Below, in pieces: positions 41,501 to 50,620 of a DNA stretch of 64,000 nucleotides (position 1 is the first letter of the stretch; the number at the start of each line of letters is the position of its first letter). Origin of the DNA: Alloyangia pacifica (GTDB lineage: Bacteria; Pseudomonadota; Alphaproteobacteria; Rhodobacterales; Rhodobacteraceae). A program made the position numbers and the translations under genes. The notes beneath the pieces were generated by a model. That model saw only the letters and a program-made list of their open reading frames with translations, searched no databases and was not told where the DNA came from. The stretch covers positions 682,001-746,000 of the forward strand of contig NZ_FOZW01000001.1 in NCBI RefSeq assembly GCF_900116195.1, in the 5' to 3' direction.

Positions 41501-41775
41501 TCGGCCATCAGCGCATCGACGTAGATCCGTCCCGGGGTCAGCGACAGGTCCTCGGGCGGGCCCGCCACGTGGGTCACCAGAAAGGCATCGGGGTTGGTCA
41601 GCAGCGGCAGCCCGGGGTTGCCGAGCGCGTCGATGGAGAGCTTGCCGATCCGCTCCGAAAGGATGTCGACCAGCTCGTTCCAGTCGGCATCGAGCAGCAC
41701 CCGGCCCTGCTGCATCAGCACCGCCGAATAGCGGCGCAGCTCGTCGTGGGTAAATCGCGAATAGTCTCCGCTCAT
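38554..41775 (-). CDS. Giant DUF6519 / right-handed beta-helix protein of the eCIS
   Basis: 1,073 residues. Residues 1-440 match the DUF6519-type N-terminus (MSGDYSRFTHDELRRYSAVLMQQGRVLLDADWNEL; DVYLEVYEEELTWVE-like; RVEVHEGG; WSRDNGS). From about 450 to 1040 short repeats with I-x-N, G-N and D-N turns (ISGNAIF, IDGNAMV, VRDNVIL, IRGNMVA, IDGNDV) form a long parallel beta-helix like tailspikes. There is no signal peptide. In the eCIS it could be a tail fibre or spike for binding cell-surface glycans, or a cargo. It is followed by the coiled-coil gene. Confidence 0.75.
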   Translation of the reverse strand: MSGDYSRFTHDELRRYSAVLMQQGRVLLDADWNELVDILSERIGKLSIDALGNPGLPLLTNPDAFLVTHVAGPPEDLSLTPGRIYVDALMAEIFEGETVTYLGQPFLPDPPALVAGEAAIYLEVYEEELTWVEAPLLDPALGGVDTTTRRRTVFQLHVDAVEQAECGLDVGPPPSAGRLTTRAVAPPAPDDPCLLPPTSGYRGLENRLYRVEVHEGGPLGTARFKWSRDNGSIVSPVLSIAPGAADTVLEVLRIGRDPVLRFVAGDWVTVTDDHREWMDEPGEMAQVIDINEANGTVTLDRVLPTGGGRAFGNTGEQLAERHTRIQKWDQTAASNAIDGDGLIDTQAGPVPLGDGIELSFSTDPAGGDFRRGDYWCFWARTATASIEELTDAPPRGIERHYVQLAAASGLGGPNAVLTDCRPQPDPAGEGCCTFVVRPGESIQAAIDALPLEGGCICIKAGVHPVPATLELNRANVHMHGESPGAILQGAAPLLRMGTSAQGVRIEMLDFFARVPEQGAVPIIASGGSDDISISNCRIAPFPGTSGGVAIQLVRTDRARISGNAIFNTDFGVTVLGLSSLPEIDGNAMVFGLGLQEVPAATGVWIASNPSGAHVRDNVILGAHQGIVINDQPFDTPRSASSASMIHDNAILTGIRAGEGDNRARGIDAASEFTTIRGNMVAVAAPMGQGIRASGTGSTVTDNKITALARGEQPAIGLQIGYEGEDALPSSGITARGNQIAGLLTGILLTRTGGATVAGNQVVTDDAIPTFGVLSLQSPAQRIEDNRIAGAFAGLASSGGRDSRIDGNDVIGGVLGLMVAEDSRVSACGNRLAACRGGGAVGLQLLGRSTFSRNRITNAGSAQALSLGLGGYLVLGEWVVDDNEITDTGEPLDGAGTSAAAWGIFGDLILEARVQSNLVTYSNALGRDAAREDRALLMRGLLEFRIALGAQEVVLGFPAQILDNKFIGTGASALVELRQLAVQDNISLRFERVFFSNNYCMHASGPRDDTHATVVLVGRACSVMGNHVKATVPGYFSFDFNGMRGPFVGNVTSGTALSYNPVPPAPDGDLNFLL

Positions 41776-41810
41776 GGTCGCCTCCTTTCACCGCAGGCGG
41801 ACGCGGCGCG

Positions 41811-44093
41811 TCAGTTTGCGTAGATCACTCCGGGGTCAAGCCCGAAGGGCAGATATTCCTCCAGCCGGCGGCGCAGGTTGGCCTCGCGTTGCGGCTGCTT
41901 GAGATGACACCAGGCGCCCATTTCCGAGCCGTCCTCGGCACCGGTGGCGATCTCGTCGGGGCCGTTCAGCGACAGCTGCAGCCAGGCCGGGGTGCCGTAA
42001 GTTTCGCTGGTGTATTCGGGACGCAGGCGCAGCCTGACCCGCGCGCGCAGGCCGTCACGCTCGGCCTCGGTCAGCGGGACACCGGTGGCGGCTTCGATGC
42101 GCGCGATCTCGGCCCGCTCGGCAAGGCCGGGCTGGCAGCGGTAGCGGCGCGGGGTCTGCGAGCCCGGCGCGACGTAGGAGAACCGCACGCAACCGGTCTG
42201 CACCCGTTCGGCGATCACCTCGCCGTCGAAGATCACCTCGGTCGCCATGTCGATCTGGCGCACGAAGACCGGGCCGCGCAGTGTCGTACGTTCCAGATGC
42301 ACCGCCGGCCCCGGGCTGGTCGGCCCCGCGCCAAGCCCGCGGATCGCCGCAACTCCGAGCCCGTCGATCGCACAGTCCAGCGCGAAGATTCCTTCCGAGG
42401 TTTCCGGCACGCGGATCTGGCCGGTGATCGAGAAGGCCATCTCGATCCGCAGCTCGGTGTTCGCGGGCTCTCCGCCCGACTGCGCCGCGGCGCGGATCGA
42501 CGGCGGTACCGGCGCGGGCGGCGGCAGCGCCTCGTCCGGATCGGGCAGCGCGATGCTGCCGCCGGGGACCAGCGTGCTGTGCACCAGCGCCAGCCTCCCG
42601 AGCGAGCCGGGGATCTCCACCCTGCCCTCGATCAGCAGCCCGCCAAAGGTGACCGAGAAGTCGGGATTGACCCCCTGCACCCGGATCGGGGCGTCGGGCC
42701 TGAGGTGCGGGCGGAAGCCATCCTCGGCCTCGAGCGTCAGGAACCGCCCGGCGGCGCCCGCGATGTTCAGCGTGATGTTCTCGGCATAGGTGTCGTTGGT
42801 GGCGATGCGGATCACCGTGTCGGCGCGCCCCCCGGCCGTCCAGGCGGCCAGCGCCGCGCCGAGGGTCCCAAAGCTGCCCGGATCGCCGCTGTTGTCCACC
42901 GTCAGCCGTGCCGCGGGCACGGTCTCTCCGGTGAGCCACGCGGTGCGCGCGTAGGTGCCGCCGCCGGTCTCGCCGGGCCAGCCCTGGTGGTACCAGGCCT
43001 GCACCTGCCCGGCGGGCAGCCGACCGGCACCAAGTGTCAGCCGCCCGCTGCGCACGTCCACGGCGACCTGGTTCGGCCCCGGCTGGCTCCAGCCGTCGAG
43101 GTTGCGACAGCGGATGTCGTCGGGTGGCACCTCGACCCCGTCGACGGTGATGAACAGGCTCGCCTCGGGCGCGGGCGGCAGCGCGCCCATGCCGGCGGGC
43201 GCGCCATAGAAGGCGGCGAACCCCGGGCGGGGTGCGCTGAGCGACAGGTATGCCGAGAGGTCGCCAAAGAACTTCGCCGGGCGGATCGCCTGCGGCACGT
43301 GCAGCTCGGTCGCCAGCCCCGCCTCGTCGCCCTCTCGGCGCAGGCGGGAGAAGAGCGGCGCGTCATTGCCGAGCGGCGAGATGTGATAGCGGAAATCCCC
43401 GGCCCCGCCGAGACGCCGCGCGGTGATCCCCGGCAGCTCCAGCGCCCGCAGCCGCCACAGGAAGAAACCGATGTTGGGGATGTTCTCCCAGCCCTCGAAC
43501 TGGCCCGGGGGCCGTACATCGACGCTGCGGCAGGTCGCATCGAAGGCACCGCCGATGCGGTCCATCGCTTCGGGCGACCGGAGGTCCGGCGTGGCCACCG
43601 CGTGCATCCGCAGGCGGTTCCGGACCCATTGCGACCACACCAGCAGCTCGAAGAATTCCACCGCATGCGCCGCCCATCCCGTCACGTCGCGGGCCAGTTC
43701 CTCGAGCATAGGCAGCACCGACTTGCGCCGCCGGTAGTAGACGGTCTTGAGCGTGTCGCTGCGGCTCCGGAGCCCCACCGGCGGCACGAAGGACGGGCCC
43801 TCGAGCTCGGGAAACAGCGCCTCGGCGCTCGCAGCGTCCTGCACGCGGCTGTCGCCTGCCAGCAGCGTCGTGCCGACCAGAGCGCCGATGTAGGGAATGG
43901 CCCAGGGCTCGCAGGTCTCGACAAAGGCGTTTCGGCCCAGCTGCTCGATGTCCGCCTCCAGCGCGTCAGCCTGAACCTCCATGATGTCGAGCAGCGCGCG
44001 CAACGGGTAGCCCTCGGCGGCGTCGCGTTCACGCAGGATCGCCGGGAGCAGGTTGAAGAGCTTGTGCTCGGGAGCAGTGGAAAAGGCCTCCAT
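41811..44093 (-). CDS. Phage tail protein I-like / eCIS baseplate protein
   Basis: 760 residues from the ATG at 44093, which overlaps the stop of the upstream gene by one base (a GTG at 44096 is also possible). The N-terminal 230 residues (LFNLLPAILRERDAAEGYPLRALLDIMEVQADALEADIEQL; PWAIPYIGALVG; RRRKSVLPMLEELARDVTGW) correspond to the gpI-like tail protein seen in Afp-type clusters. The middle and C-terminus are beta-rich with a beta-helix-like section (AGRFLTLEAEDGF; VTFGGLLIEGRVEI). It should connect baseplate and fibre. Confidence 0.75.
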   Translation of the reverse strand: MEAFSTAPEHKLFNLLPAILRERDAAEGYPLRALLDIMEVQADALEADIEQLGRNAFVETCEPWAIPYIGALVGTTLLAGDSRVQDAASAEALFPELEGPSFVPPVGLRSRSDTLKTVYYRRRKSVLPMLEELARDVTGWAAHAVEFFELLVWSQWVRNRLRMHAVATPDLRSPEAMDRIGGAFDATCRSVDVRPPGQFEGWENIPNIGFFLWRLRALELPGITARRLGGAGDFRYHISPLGNDAPLFSRLRREGDEAGLATELHVPQAIRPAKFFGDLSAYLSLSAPRPGFAAFYGAPAGMGALPPAPEASLFITVDGVEVPPDDIRCRNLDGWSQPGPNQVAVDVRSGRLTLGAGRLPAGQVQAWYHQGWPGETGGGTYARTAWLTGETVPAARLTVDNSGDPGSFGTLGAALAAWTAGGRADTVIRIATNDTYAENITLNIAGAAGRFLTLEAEDGFRPHLRPDAPIRVQGVNPDFSVTFGGLLIEGRVEIPGSLGRLALVHSTLVPGGSIALPDPDEALPPPAPVPPSIRAAAQSGGEPANTELRIEMAFSITGQIRVPETSEGIFALDCAIDGLGVAAIRGLGAGPTSPGPAVHLERTTLRGPVFVRQIDMATEVIFDGEVIAERVQTGCVRFSYVAPGSQTPRRYRCQPGLAERAEIARIEAATGVPLTEAERDGLRARVRLRLRPEYTSETYGTPAWLQLSLNGPDEIATGAEDGSEMGAWCHLKQPQREANLRRRLEEYLPFGLDPGVIYAN

Positions 44094-47000
44094 CACAGCG
44101 CCTCCACGACGTTCAGGGTCAAGTCGGTGGCCAGATCGGCAAGATAGGCCTGCTCGGCGGGCAGCACCGGCGGCGGCGGTCCGGGCAGGTAGGCGGCGCT
44201 CTGGTAGCGGTCGATCTGCGCCGGGTCGTCCGGCCTCGGGCGCGCCGGGTAGAGCCGGATGTGCACCTGCACCGGATCGGCGCTGACAGACCGCACGGCG
44301 CGCTCGGCGGCAGTCAATTCGGCATGGTCCTTGAGGTGCAGCAGGTCGATATCGACAGCGCTCACCCCCGCCACCGCCTGGAGCACCGCGTAGGCGTCCG
44401 ACAGGTGCACGGGCCGTCCGATGCCCACCACGTCGAAGCCGAAGGCGGCAACGATCGCGGCGCGTGCCGCCTCGGCCACGCTGTCCGCGTCAAAGGCAGG
44501 ATCTCGCAGCAGCTTGGCGCGCAGCACAATGGGCACCCGCACCATGTTAGCCAGAATCAGGGGGCGGTTGGGGTCGCGGCTGGCGGTCAGCTGGTCGTGC
44601 AGCAGGGTCAGGCTCTCGGGCGCGAGCGCGACGCCTCCGGGGCCTGCGACGGTGAGGTGCGCAGTGCGCTGCATGCGGTTCCAGACCCAGGTGACATAGG
44701 CGCGCGCTGCCAGCCCCGAGGCCGTGGCCAGCGCCGCAAAATCCTGCAGCGAGACGATCCGCCCGAAGGTTCGCACCCCGTCGGGTGCCGCGTGGCGGGC
44801 GTCATCCGCTGTCTCGCCCGGCGCCCCGCCCGAGGTCGCGAGCGGGTTCTGAACCGCCTTCATCCCCACCGGTTTCTCGAGCGGGATCGCCAACTGACCG
44901 GGCCGGAGGTTGCCCGAAAGCCCGGCCCCGAGCCGCCGGGTCAGCCGCAGGTTCAGCGCGCCCGTCGGGAAGCGCGCGCCGGCGCGGAGGCCGTCGCCGC
45001 CCGAGAGCACCGGCGGGTTCTCGTCGGCAAGGCGCAGGGTGAAGGCGCGCTCCTTCGGGTCGCGTCCGTAAAGGCTCGGCACCTCCTGCCATTCCACGCC
45101 ATCGACCCGCAGCGTCACCTGCGGCTCGGGCCGCGTGCCGGTGGCCGTCGGCAGGTGAGTGATCTGGCCCGGCGGCACGCTGAAGTGCTGGAAGGGCAGC
45201 GCGGCATCGCCGTTGCCCAGGGCGTCCTCGCGCTGGGTCTCGCCATGGCTCGCGTCGGCGACATTGCCGTGCAGCCTGAGCGCGCCAGAGACCCGCGGCA
45301 ACGGCGGGTCGATCCCGACCGCAAGGTGATCGACCCGCCCACCGGGCTGCGACGGCACCGCGAAGGTGGCTGTCACGCGCGCCCGGTGCACAAGCTCGGG
45401 CCCCGCGACGATGATCTTGCGCCCCTTGCCGAGCGCCCCCAGCGCCTCGGGGTCGGCAGAGTCCTCCCCGGGCTCCAGCGGCAGCGCCAGCCAGGCGCCC
45501 TCGGCCCTCTCCGGGTAGTCGTAGTTGCGAAAGCCGATGTCCGTGCCGCCGATCTCGAAGAGCCGCGTCTCGCGCCGGTCGGGGATGAAGCCGAAGTTGC
45601 CGCCATGGCGCACCCAGGCGGGCTGGGTGAAGGAGAGCCGGGTGGTGACCACCGTGTCATCGGTGTGCCGCGCCGCCACATAGGCGCCGCCGGGGACCAG
45701 CACCGCCGAGGGATCAGAGGCCAACGTGCCGCCCTGCCCGATCCAGTTCCCCCACGTCTCGCCAATCCGGGTCAGGAAGCCGAGCGTGCCATCCCGCTGC
45801 CGCACGATGACCGCCGCCCAGTCCGGCGCCCCGCCGAGTGCGGCGGGATCACCCACCGCATCGCCGCCGAGATCGCGTAGCGGCTCCCAGCCGCCGGGGC
45901 CCTGGCGGAAGTGCTGGAGGCCGCCGCTCAGGCCCCGCGCGAAGACATCGAGCCGCCCCGCGCCGCTTGCCGAAACCGCCGGCGTCCCGTCGATCTGCCC
46001 GCCGAGGCTCTGCCAGTCGTGCCACGCCAGCCCGTCAAACCGCCGCCACCAGAGCGCATCGTCGATGCCCCGGGCAAAGACCGCGATGCCGATCCCGTCC
46101 GGCGAGATCGCGGCAGGCGGCGAGGCAAGGATGCCACCAAGCGGCTGCGGCGGCTGCGGCGCGCCGGTGGCGTCGAACACCCAGAGGCCCGTCGCGGGAC
46201 CGCGCACGAAAACCCGCACATCGCCTCCGGCCGTCGCCACTGGCACCGGGCTGGACGTCAACGCGCCTCCGAGGTCGAGCCAGGCGCCCCAGCCGCCGCC
46301 GGTCCAGCTGCGCTGGCGCAGCCGCATGGCAGCATCACGCACGAACATGTCAAAGCGCCCGGCGGTACTGACAGCGGTCACCTCCGAGGAAACGAAGAGC
46401 GGCGGCGACCCCTGCACGTAAAGCGGCTGACCCGGCGTGTCCGGATCGTCAAAGCCCGCAGGGTGGCCGCCCCCGGTACGCACCAGCACCGCCGGATCGC
46501 CCCCGGGCAGCGCGACCATGGTCGGTCGCCCCTGCACCGTCTCGCGCACCGCCACGTGGGTCACGCTGTCGCTGAGGGGCCCGAGGCTCGCCGCGCGATC
46601 CTCGGTCGCGGTGACGCGCGCGGTGCGCAGGCGTGGCTCGGCACCCGGGCCGGCATCCAGCAGAAGGTGCGCCCCGACGTCCAGATCGCCAATCCGGCTG
46701 TCCAGCGGGTAGTCCGCCACGCTTGATGCGATGGCCCCGTCGATGGTCTCGCTGTGCCAGCGGTTCTGCGGCAGCGCGGCGGGATCGTAGACATTGTGCG
46801 TCGCCGGGGCGTTGTGCCCGAAGAGCCGGAGCCGCCGCAGCGCCGGCGCAGCGCGGATGTGCCCCTCGTTCAAATCCGGGGCCTGCACCGCCGGCGTCCA
46901 GCTGAGCCGGGTGCCGCCTGCATCCGAAGCAAGGGCGCGCACCGTCTTCTCCTCGATCAGGTTGCGCCCGAAGAGCACGAAGCGGCCACCCGCGATCAAT

Positions 47001-47602
47001 CCCGCCGCGTCGGTCACCGGGGCAGTCGTCCGACCCTCCGCCAACGGGTTGATCCGCAGGAATGGCGCAAAGACCGGGACGGCGTTCAACCGCCCGTTGG
47101 CCCGTATCTCCTCCAGCGTCTCGAAGACCTGCGCGGTCTCGTCGGGTCCGGGGATGCTCATCACCTTGAGGCCGGCCCGGAGCCGGGTGCTCTTGCCCTC
47201 CTCGATCTCGAAACTCAGCGCTCCCATCGCCGAGAGCGCCGGGCGCGGCACGTAGCCGACCAGCCCGACGAGGTGCTCGACCGAGGCTTTATGCACCGCC
47301 TGCACCAGGTACATCTCGTTGGCGATGCGCTCGTTGTAGAAGGTCAGCACATCGCCGAGCGCGGCGAAAAGCTCGATCAGCGTGACCGCGTGGTCGTCGC
47401 TTTCGCGGGTGGCAAGACCGGAGAGCTCGGCGTGCCTGTGGATCTCGCCCAGCATTGCCTGCCGGAAGCTGCCGAAGGTGCCCAGCCTATAGGCGATCTG
47501 CGCCAGTCCCGGTCGGTTGCGGATGTCGGCAGGGGCCGGGGCAACACCCGGTGTGCAGCAGTTGCAGAAGCGCGGATCACCGAGGGGGGACAGCGGTGCC
47601 AT
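44093..47602 (-). CDS. eCIS baseplate protein (gpJ-like) with inserted lectin-like beta-propeller
   Basis: 1,169 residues. The N-terminus (HAVTLIELFAALGDVLTFYNERIANEMYLVQAV; GYVPRPALSAMGALSFEIEEG) and the C-terminus (RMQRTAHLTVAGPGGVAL; AKLLRDPAFDADSVAEAARAAIVAAFGF; HLSDAYAVLQAVAGVSAVDIDLL) are those of putative baseplate assembly proteins. Residues about 405-668 are five or six repeats of roughly 45 residues with W...W..LGG and FxRGxxxxLW patterns, as in PLL/DUF346-type lectin propellers. The insert may display sugar binding on the baseplate. The first residues include CNCCTPG. Confidence 0.8.
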   Translation of the reverse strand: MAPLSPLGDPRFCNCCTPGVAPAPADIRNRPGLAQIAYRLGTFGSFRQAMLGEIHRHAELSGLATRESDDHAVTLIELFAALGDVLTFYNERIANEMYLVQAVHKASVEHLVGLVGYVPRPALSAMGALSFEIEEGKSTRLRAGLKVMSIPGPDETAQVFETLEEIRANGRLNAVPVFAPFLRINPLAEGRTTAPVTDAAGLIAGGRFVLFGRNLIEEKTVRALASDAGGTRLSWTPAVQAPDLNEGHIRAAPALRRLRLFGHNAPATHNVYDPAALPQNRWHSETIDGAIASSVADYPLDSRIGDLDVGAHLLLDAGPGAEPRLRTARVTATEDRAASLGPLSDSVTHVAVRETVQGRPTMVALPGGDPAVLVRTGGGHPAGFDDPDTPGQPLYVQGSPPLFVSSEVTAVSTAGRFDMFVRDAAMRLRQRSWTGGGWGAWLDLGGALTSSPVPVATAGGDVRVFVRGPATGLWVFDATGAPQPPQPLGGILASPPAAISPDGIGIAVFARGIDDALWWRRFDGLAWHDWQSLGGQIDGTPAVSASGAGRLDVFARGLSGGLQHFRQGPGGWEPLRDLGGDAVGDPAALGGAPDWAAVIVRQRDGTLGFLTRIGETWGNWIGQGGTLASDPSAVLVPGGAYVAARHTDDTVVTTRLSFTQPAWVRHGGNFGFIPDRRETRLFEIGGTDIGFRNYDYPERAEGAWLALPLEPGEDSADPEALGALGKGRKIIVAGPELVHRARVTATFAVPSQPGGRVDHLAVGIDPPLPRVSGALRLHGNVADASHGETQREDALGNGDAALPFQHFSVPPGQITHLPTATGTRPEPQVTLRVDGVEWQEVPSLYGRDPKERAFTLRLADENPPVLSGGDGLRAGARFPTGALNLRLTRRLGAGLSGNLRPGQLAIPLEKPVGMKAVQNPLATSGGAPGETADDARHAAPDGVRTFGRIVSLQDFAALATASGLAARAYVTWVWNRMQRTAHLTVAGPGGVALAPESLTLLHDQLTASRDPNRPLILANMVRVPIVLRAKLLRDPAFDADSVAEAARAAIVAAFGFDVVGIGRPVHLSDAYAVLQAVAGVSAVDIDLLHLKDHAELTAAERAVRSVSADPVQVHIRLYPARPRPDDPAQIDRYQSAAYLPGPPPPVLPAEQAYLADLATDLTLNVVEAL

Positions 47603-47605
47603 GGC

Positions 47606-50239
47606 TCAGGCCCCTCCCACGGCAGCGAGGCGCAGCACGCCGTTCTCGGGAAAGTTGGGATCGTTGTCGAGCCGCGCAATCTCGAAGTCGCCGAGCGCGA
47701 TGCGCCCACGCTCGAGCTCGTCGCCCGCGACGTCCCAGTAGCGTTTGAACAGCGTCACCTCGGCGCTTTCGACCCCGCCCACGGCCTCGACCGCGGCGTA
47801 GAGGCGCGACAGGTGGATGTCCTGCCCGAAATCCAGATCGGGCAGGTAGAAGAAGCCCTTCTTGCCCCCAGGCAGCTCGCGGCTCGACAGCGCCTCCGCC
47901 ACCGCCTGCAGCACCTGACCGCGATAGTGACCGGGCGCGATGCAGAGGCGGATGTCGATCTCGAGCGGGACGTATTGCGCGGCGCGCAGCGCGAGATCGC
48001 TGCCCGCCAGCTTGAAGCGTTGCAGGTAGGCACCCATCGTCGCGGCGTAGTCATCCCCCAGCCGCACGCCGCCGCCGGGCAGCCTTATGAGGTTGCCCGG
48101 GTCGCGCGGATGCAGCGCGACGAAGACGCAATGCCAGCTGCCGACCCAGCGGAAGCGCGCTTTCGCGGCGGCCACGCTGGGATCGCGCAGTGCCATGACC
48201 TGCCAGTCCTCCGGCGTAACGGCTCGGAACTGGATCGCCTTGATTTCCTCGGCGGCGAGCGCCCGCACCGCCGCGATGGTCTCGGGGTCGGTTCCGCCCT
48301 CAGCCGGCAATGGCTGGCGCACGCGGGCAATCTCGGCGAAGGCGACATCCGCGTCGGGATCGCCGGGATCGAGCGACACCGGCCCCACGGGCGCGTCGGG
48401 ATCGGCCCAGAACGACAGGTCGGGCGCCACCGCGTGCACCAGCGCCCCGGCCGAGAGATTGCCCCGCCGCCCGCTGCCCACCCGGTAGAAGGCGCTGACC
48501 TCCTCGACATTGCGCGGCGCGCGGCCATGCACGTCATCGCCGAAGCGCAGCGCGGTCAGACCGTCGTTGTCGGTTTCGGCAACGAAGTGGCGGTCGTAGG
48601 CACCGCTGTCGCCGAGGTGCGGCACCGCGGTCCAGAACCGCCGCGCCCCGCCGCTCTGCACGCTGCGCAGGTGGATTGCGGGCACCGCCTCGCGTGGACC
48701 CGCCGCCAGATCGTGCCGGTCGCTCGACGGGCGGCCATCGGCTGAAAGGCGCGGATCGGGGACGCCCGCCTGCCGCGTCAGCCCGGGCTCGGAGAGCGCC
48801 AGTTCCGCCAGCGGCCAGCGCCCGGTGCCCGCGGTGATCTGCAGCCCGTCGCGGCGCAGCATCCGCCCATGATCGGCGGGGGCGACATTTCCGCGCATGA
48901 TGCTCACCGGAGAGATATTGCCGGCGAGGGGGCTCTCGCTCGACAGGCAGAAGCTGCGATCGAGCGCATCCTCGACCCGCCAGATCACGCGCTGCAGTGG
49001 CAGCGGGTCCTCGGCCCCCGGCGCGTGGCGCGGGGTCAGCGCGCCGCCCGTCAGCTGGTCGGTGAACACCGGGTCTTCTGCGTCGTCCACCGCCTCCAGC
49101 CGGACCACGGCGCGCTGGGTCGGATCGGCATCGGCCACCGCCCCGGTCACCGGGCTGCGCAGCTCTTCGAGCAACAGGTAGTCGCCTGCCGAAAACGCGG
49201 GCCGGTAGAGCTGGTCGCCGGCAATGCCGTAGAGAAAAGCCTGCCGCGTCCCACGGGCAAGGCAGCAATCGGCGTCGCCGAAAGTATGCACCCGCAGCGC
49301 ATTGTGCGCCGCATCCGCGCCGATCAGCGCGGTGGTCTCGAAGACCGTCGCACCCTCGAGCGCCGGGTCAGTGTCGAAATCCGCCTCCGCCGGCAGCACC
49401 GGCCCGGGCGGCGCCATCGCATCAACGAGCGGTCGGGCGATGCGGGTGCAGAGCCGCGTTCCGGCGGGCACCACCCGCCGTGCCGGGTCGGGGGCCGGGT
49501 CCAGGTCGAACTGCACGAAGGTCGCGGCGTTGCGCCCGTCGTGCATCGGGTAGTCGACCAGCCGCGCGTGGCGCTGCATCGACACCCGGTGCAGGCAGGT
49601 CTCGAAGAAGCTCTCGGTGCCCGGCCCGGCGTCCTGCAGGTAGGACAGGTAGTCGCCCACGTAGGCCAGCATTTCGACGAGCGCGATGCCGAAATCCGCC
49701 GGAAGCCGCTCCTGCCAGTCCGGGTTGCGCACGGCCACGAGGTCGAGAAACAGCCGCCGGAAGCTCTGGTAGTCCTTGGCGAGATAATCGAGATCGGGCT
49801 CGTCGGGTGCGCGCGGCACGCAGGGATCGACCATGCGGCAATCGAAATCCGACGGGCAGCCCGCCTTGAAGCTGAACCGCGCCTGCGCCCGCTCGGGATC
49901 GAGGTCGGGATGCGAGAGCGCCAGCACGTAGGTCGAGAAATCGCCCTCGCGGTCGAGGAAAAGGTCCAGCTGCAACGGGTCGCCCCCTGTCGGCTCCACG
50001 TCGAGCACGCGCAGGCCGACGATGCGCACGCCGCCCAGCACCTCGGCCTCGCCGGCGGTCAGTGCCGGCGGCGGCTTCAGGAAATGCGCCTCGAGCCGGA
50101 ACTGCTGCCCGGCGGGGGCCGAGAGATCGCGGCGGAACTCGACGTAATCCAGCCCGTTCAGCGGATGCGCCGCGTCGAGCAGCACGCCGGAGCGGCGGTC
50201 GTCCTCGCACCACATCTCTCCGCCCGGCGACAGCACCAT
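47606..50239 (-). CDS. eCIS baseplate assembly protein (gpJ / Afp11-like)
   Basis: 877 residues. N-terminal beta-rich part with DGxx...DPxxxxARFSFKAGCPSDFDCR, then YLAKDYQSFRRLFLDLVAVRNPDWQERLPADFGIALVEMLAYVGDYLSYLQDA, the classic gpJ-like start of the baseplate wedge. The C-terminal third (AIQFRAVTPEDWQVMAL; LEIDIRLCIAPGHYRGQVLQAV; FGQDIHLSRLYAAVEAVGGV) is typical. It ends 3 bases before the next gene. Forms the baseplate wedge that links spike and sheath. Confidence 0.85.
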   Translation of the reverse strand: MVLSPGGEMWCEDDRRSGVLLDAAHPLNGLDYVEFRRDLSAPAGQQFRLEAHFLKPPPALTAGEAEVLGGVRIVGLRVLDVEPTGGDPLQLDLFLDREGDFSTYVLALSHPDLDPERAQARFSFKAGCPSDFDCRMVDPCVPRAPDEPDLDYLAKDYQSFRRLFLDLVAVRNPDWQERLPADFGIALVEMLAYVGDYLSYLQDAGPGTESFFETCLHRVSMQRHARLVDYPMHDGRNAATFVQFDLDPAPDPARRVVPAGTRLCTRIARPLVDAMAPPGPVLPAEADFDTDPALEGATVFETTALIGADAAHNALRVHTFGDADCCLARGTRQAFLYGIAGDQLYRPAFSAGDYLLLEELRSPVTGAVADADPTQRAVVRLEAVDDAEDPVFTDQLTGGALTPRHAPGAEDPLPLQRVIWRVEDALDRSFCLSSESPLAGNISPVSIMRGNVAPADHGRMLRRDGLQITAGTGRWPLAELALSEPGLTRQAGVPDPRLSADGRPSSDRHDLAAGPREAVPAIHLRSVQSGGARRFWTAVPHLGDSGAYDRHFVAETDNDGLTALRFGDDVHGRAPRNVEEVSAFYRVGSGRRGNLSAGALVHAVAPDLSFWADPDAPVGPVSLDPGDPDADVAFAEIARVRQPLPAEGGTDPETIAAVRALAAEEIKAIQFRAVTPEDWQVMALRDPSVAAAKARFRWVGSWHCVFVALHPRDPGNLIRLPGGGVRLGDDYAATMGAYLQRFKLAGSDLALRAAQYVPLEIDIRLCIAPGHYRGQVLQAVAEALSSRELPGGKKGFFYLPDLDFGQDIHLSRLYAAVEAVGGVESAEVTLFKRYWDVAGDELERGRIALGDFEIARLDNDPNFPENGVLRLAAVGGA

Positions 50240-50242
50240 GAC

Positions 50243-50620
50243 CTAGCCCTCCATCACCCGTTCAAAGACGTCTTCGCGCCGCTCGCTGCGCCCGCGCAGG
50301 GCATAGACCACGGTGACCGTCAGCGTGCTCTCCACCGCCTCGACCTGCACCGCCTCGACCGAGATCAGGCTGTCGAGCCAGCGGATCAGCGCGCCGTGGA
50401 CCATCTGCTCGGTGGTCACCACCAGCGTGTCCGACAGCCCCTCGAACACGAGATCGCGGATCGGCGTGCCGAACTCGGGGCGGTTCACCCGCTCGCCGGG
50501 CGCGGTGAACAGCACCTGTTCGATCAGGTCCCGCACGTGGTCCCCCGCCCCGGTCAGCCGCGAGCGGCCGCGCGGATCGAAACCGAAGGGATAGTCGAGC
50601 TGGTCGGCAAGCGCGGTCAT
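50243..50620 (-). CDS. GPW/gp25-family baseplate protein
   Basis: 125 residues; ATG overlaps the stop of the gene upstream. It matches the gp25 fold: DHVRDLIEQVLFTAPGERVNRPEFGTPIRDLVFEG, then a strand-rich C-terminus. In T4 and eCIS, gp25 initiates sheath polymerisation on the baseplate. The essential RVNRPEFG-type motif is intact. Counterpart of Afp9. Confidence 0.9.
   Translation of the reverse strand: MTALADQLDYPFGFDPRGRSRLTGAGDHVRDLIEQVLFTAPGERVNRPEFGTPIRDLVFEGLSDTLVVTTEQMVHGALIRWLDSLISVEAVQVEAVESTLTVTVVYALRGRSERREDVFERVMEG

Noticed and set aside
38698..41823. Plus-strand open frame of 1,041 codons opposite the DUF6519 gene
   Set aside because: It is an antisense shadow caused by high GC at third positions; arginine/histidine/glycine-rich with no domains, while the minus frame has clear families.
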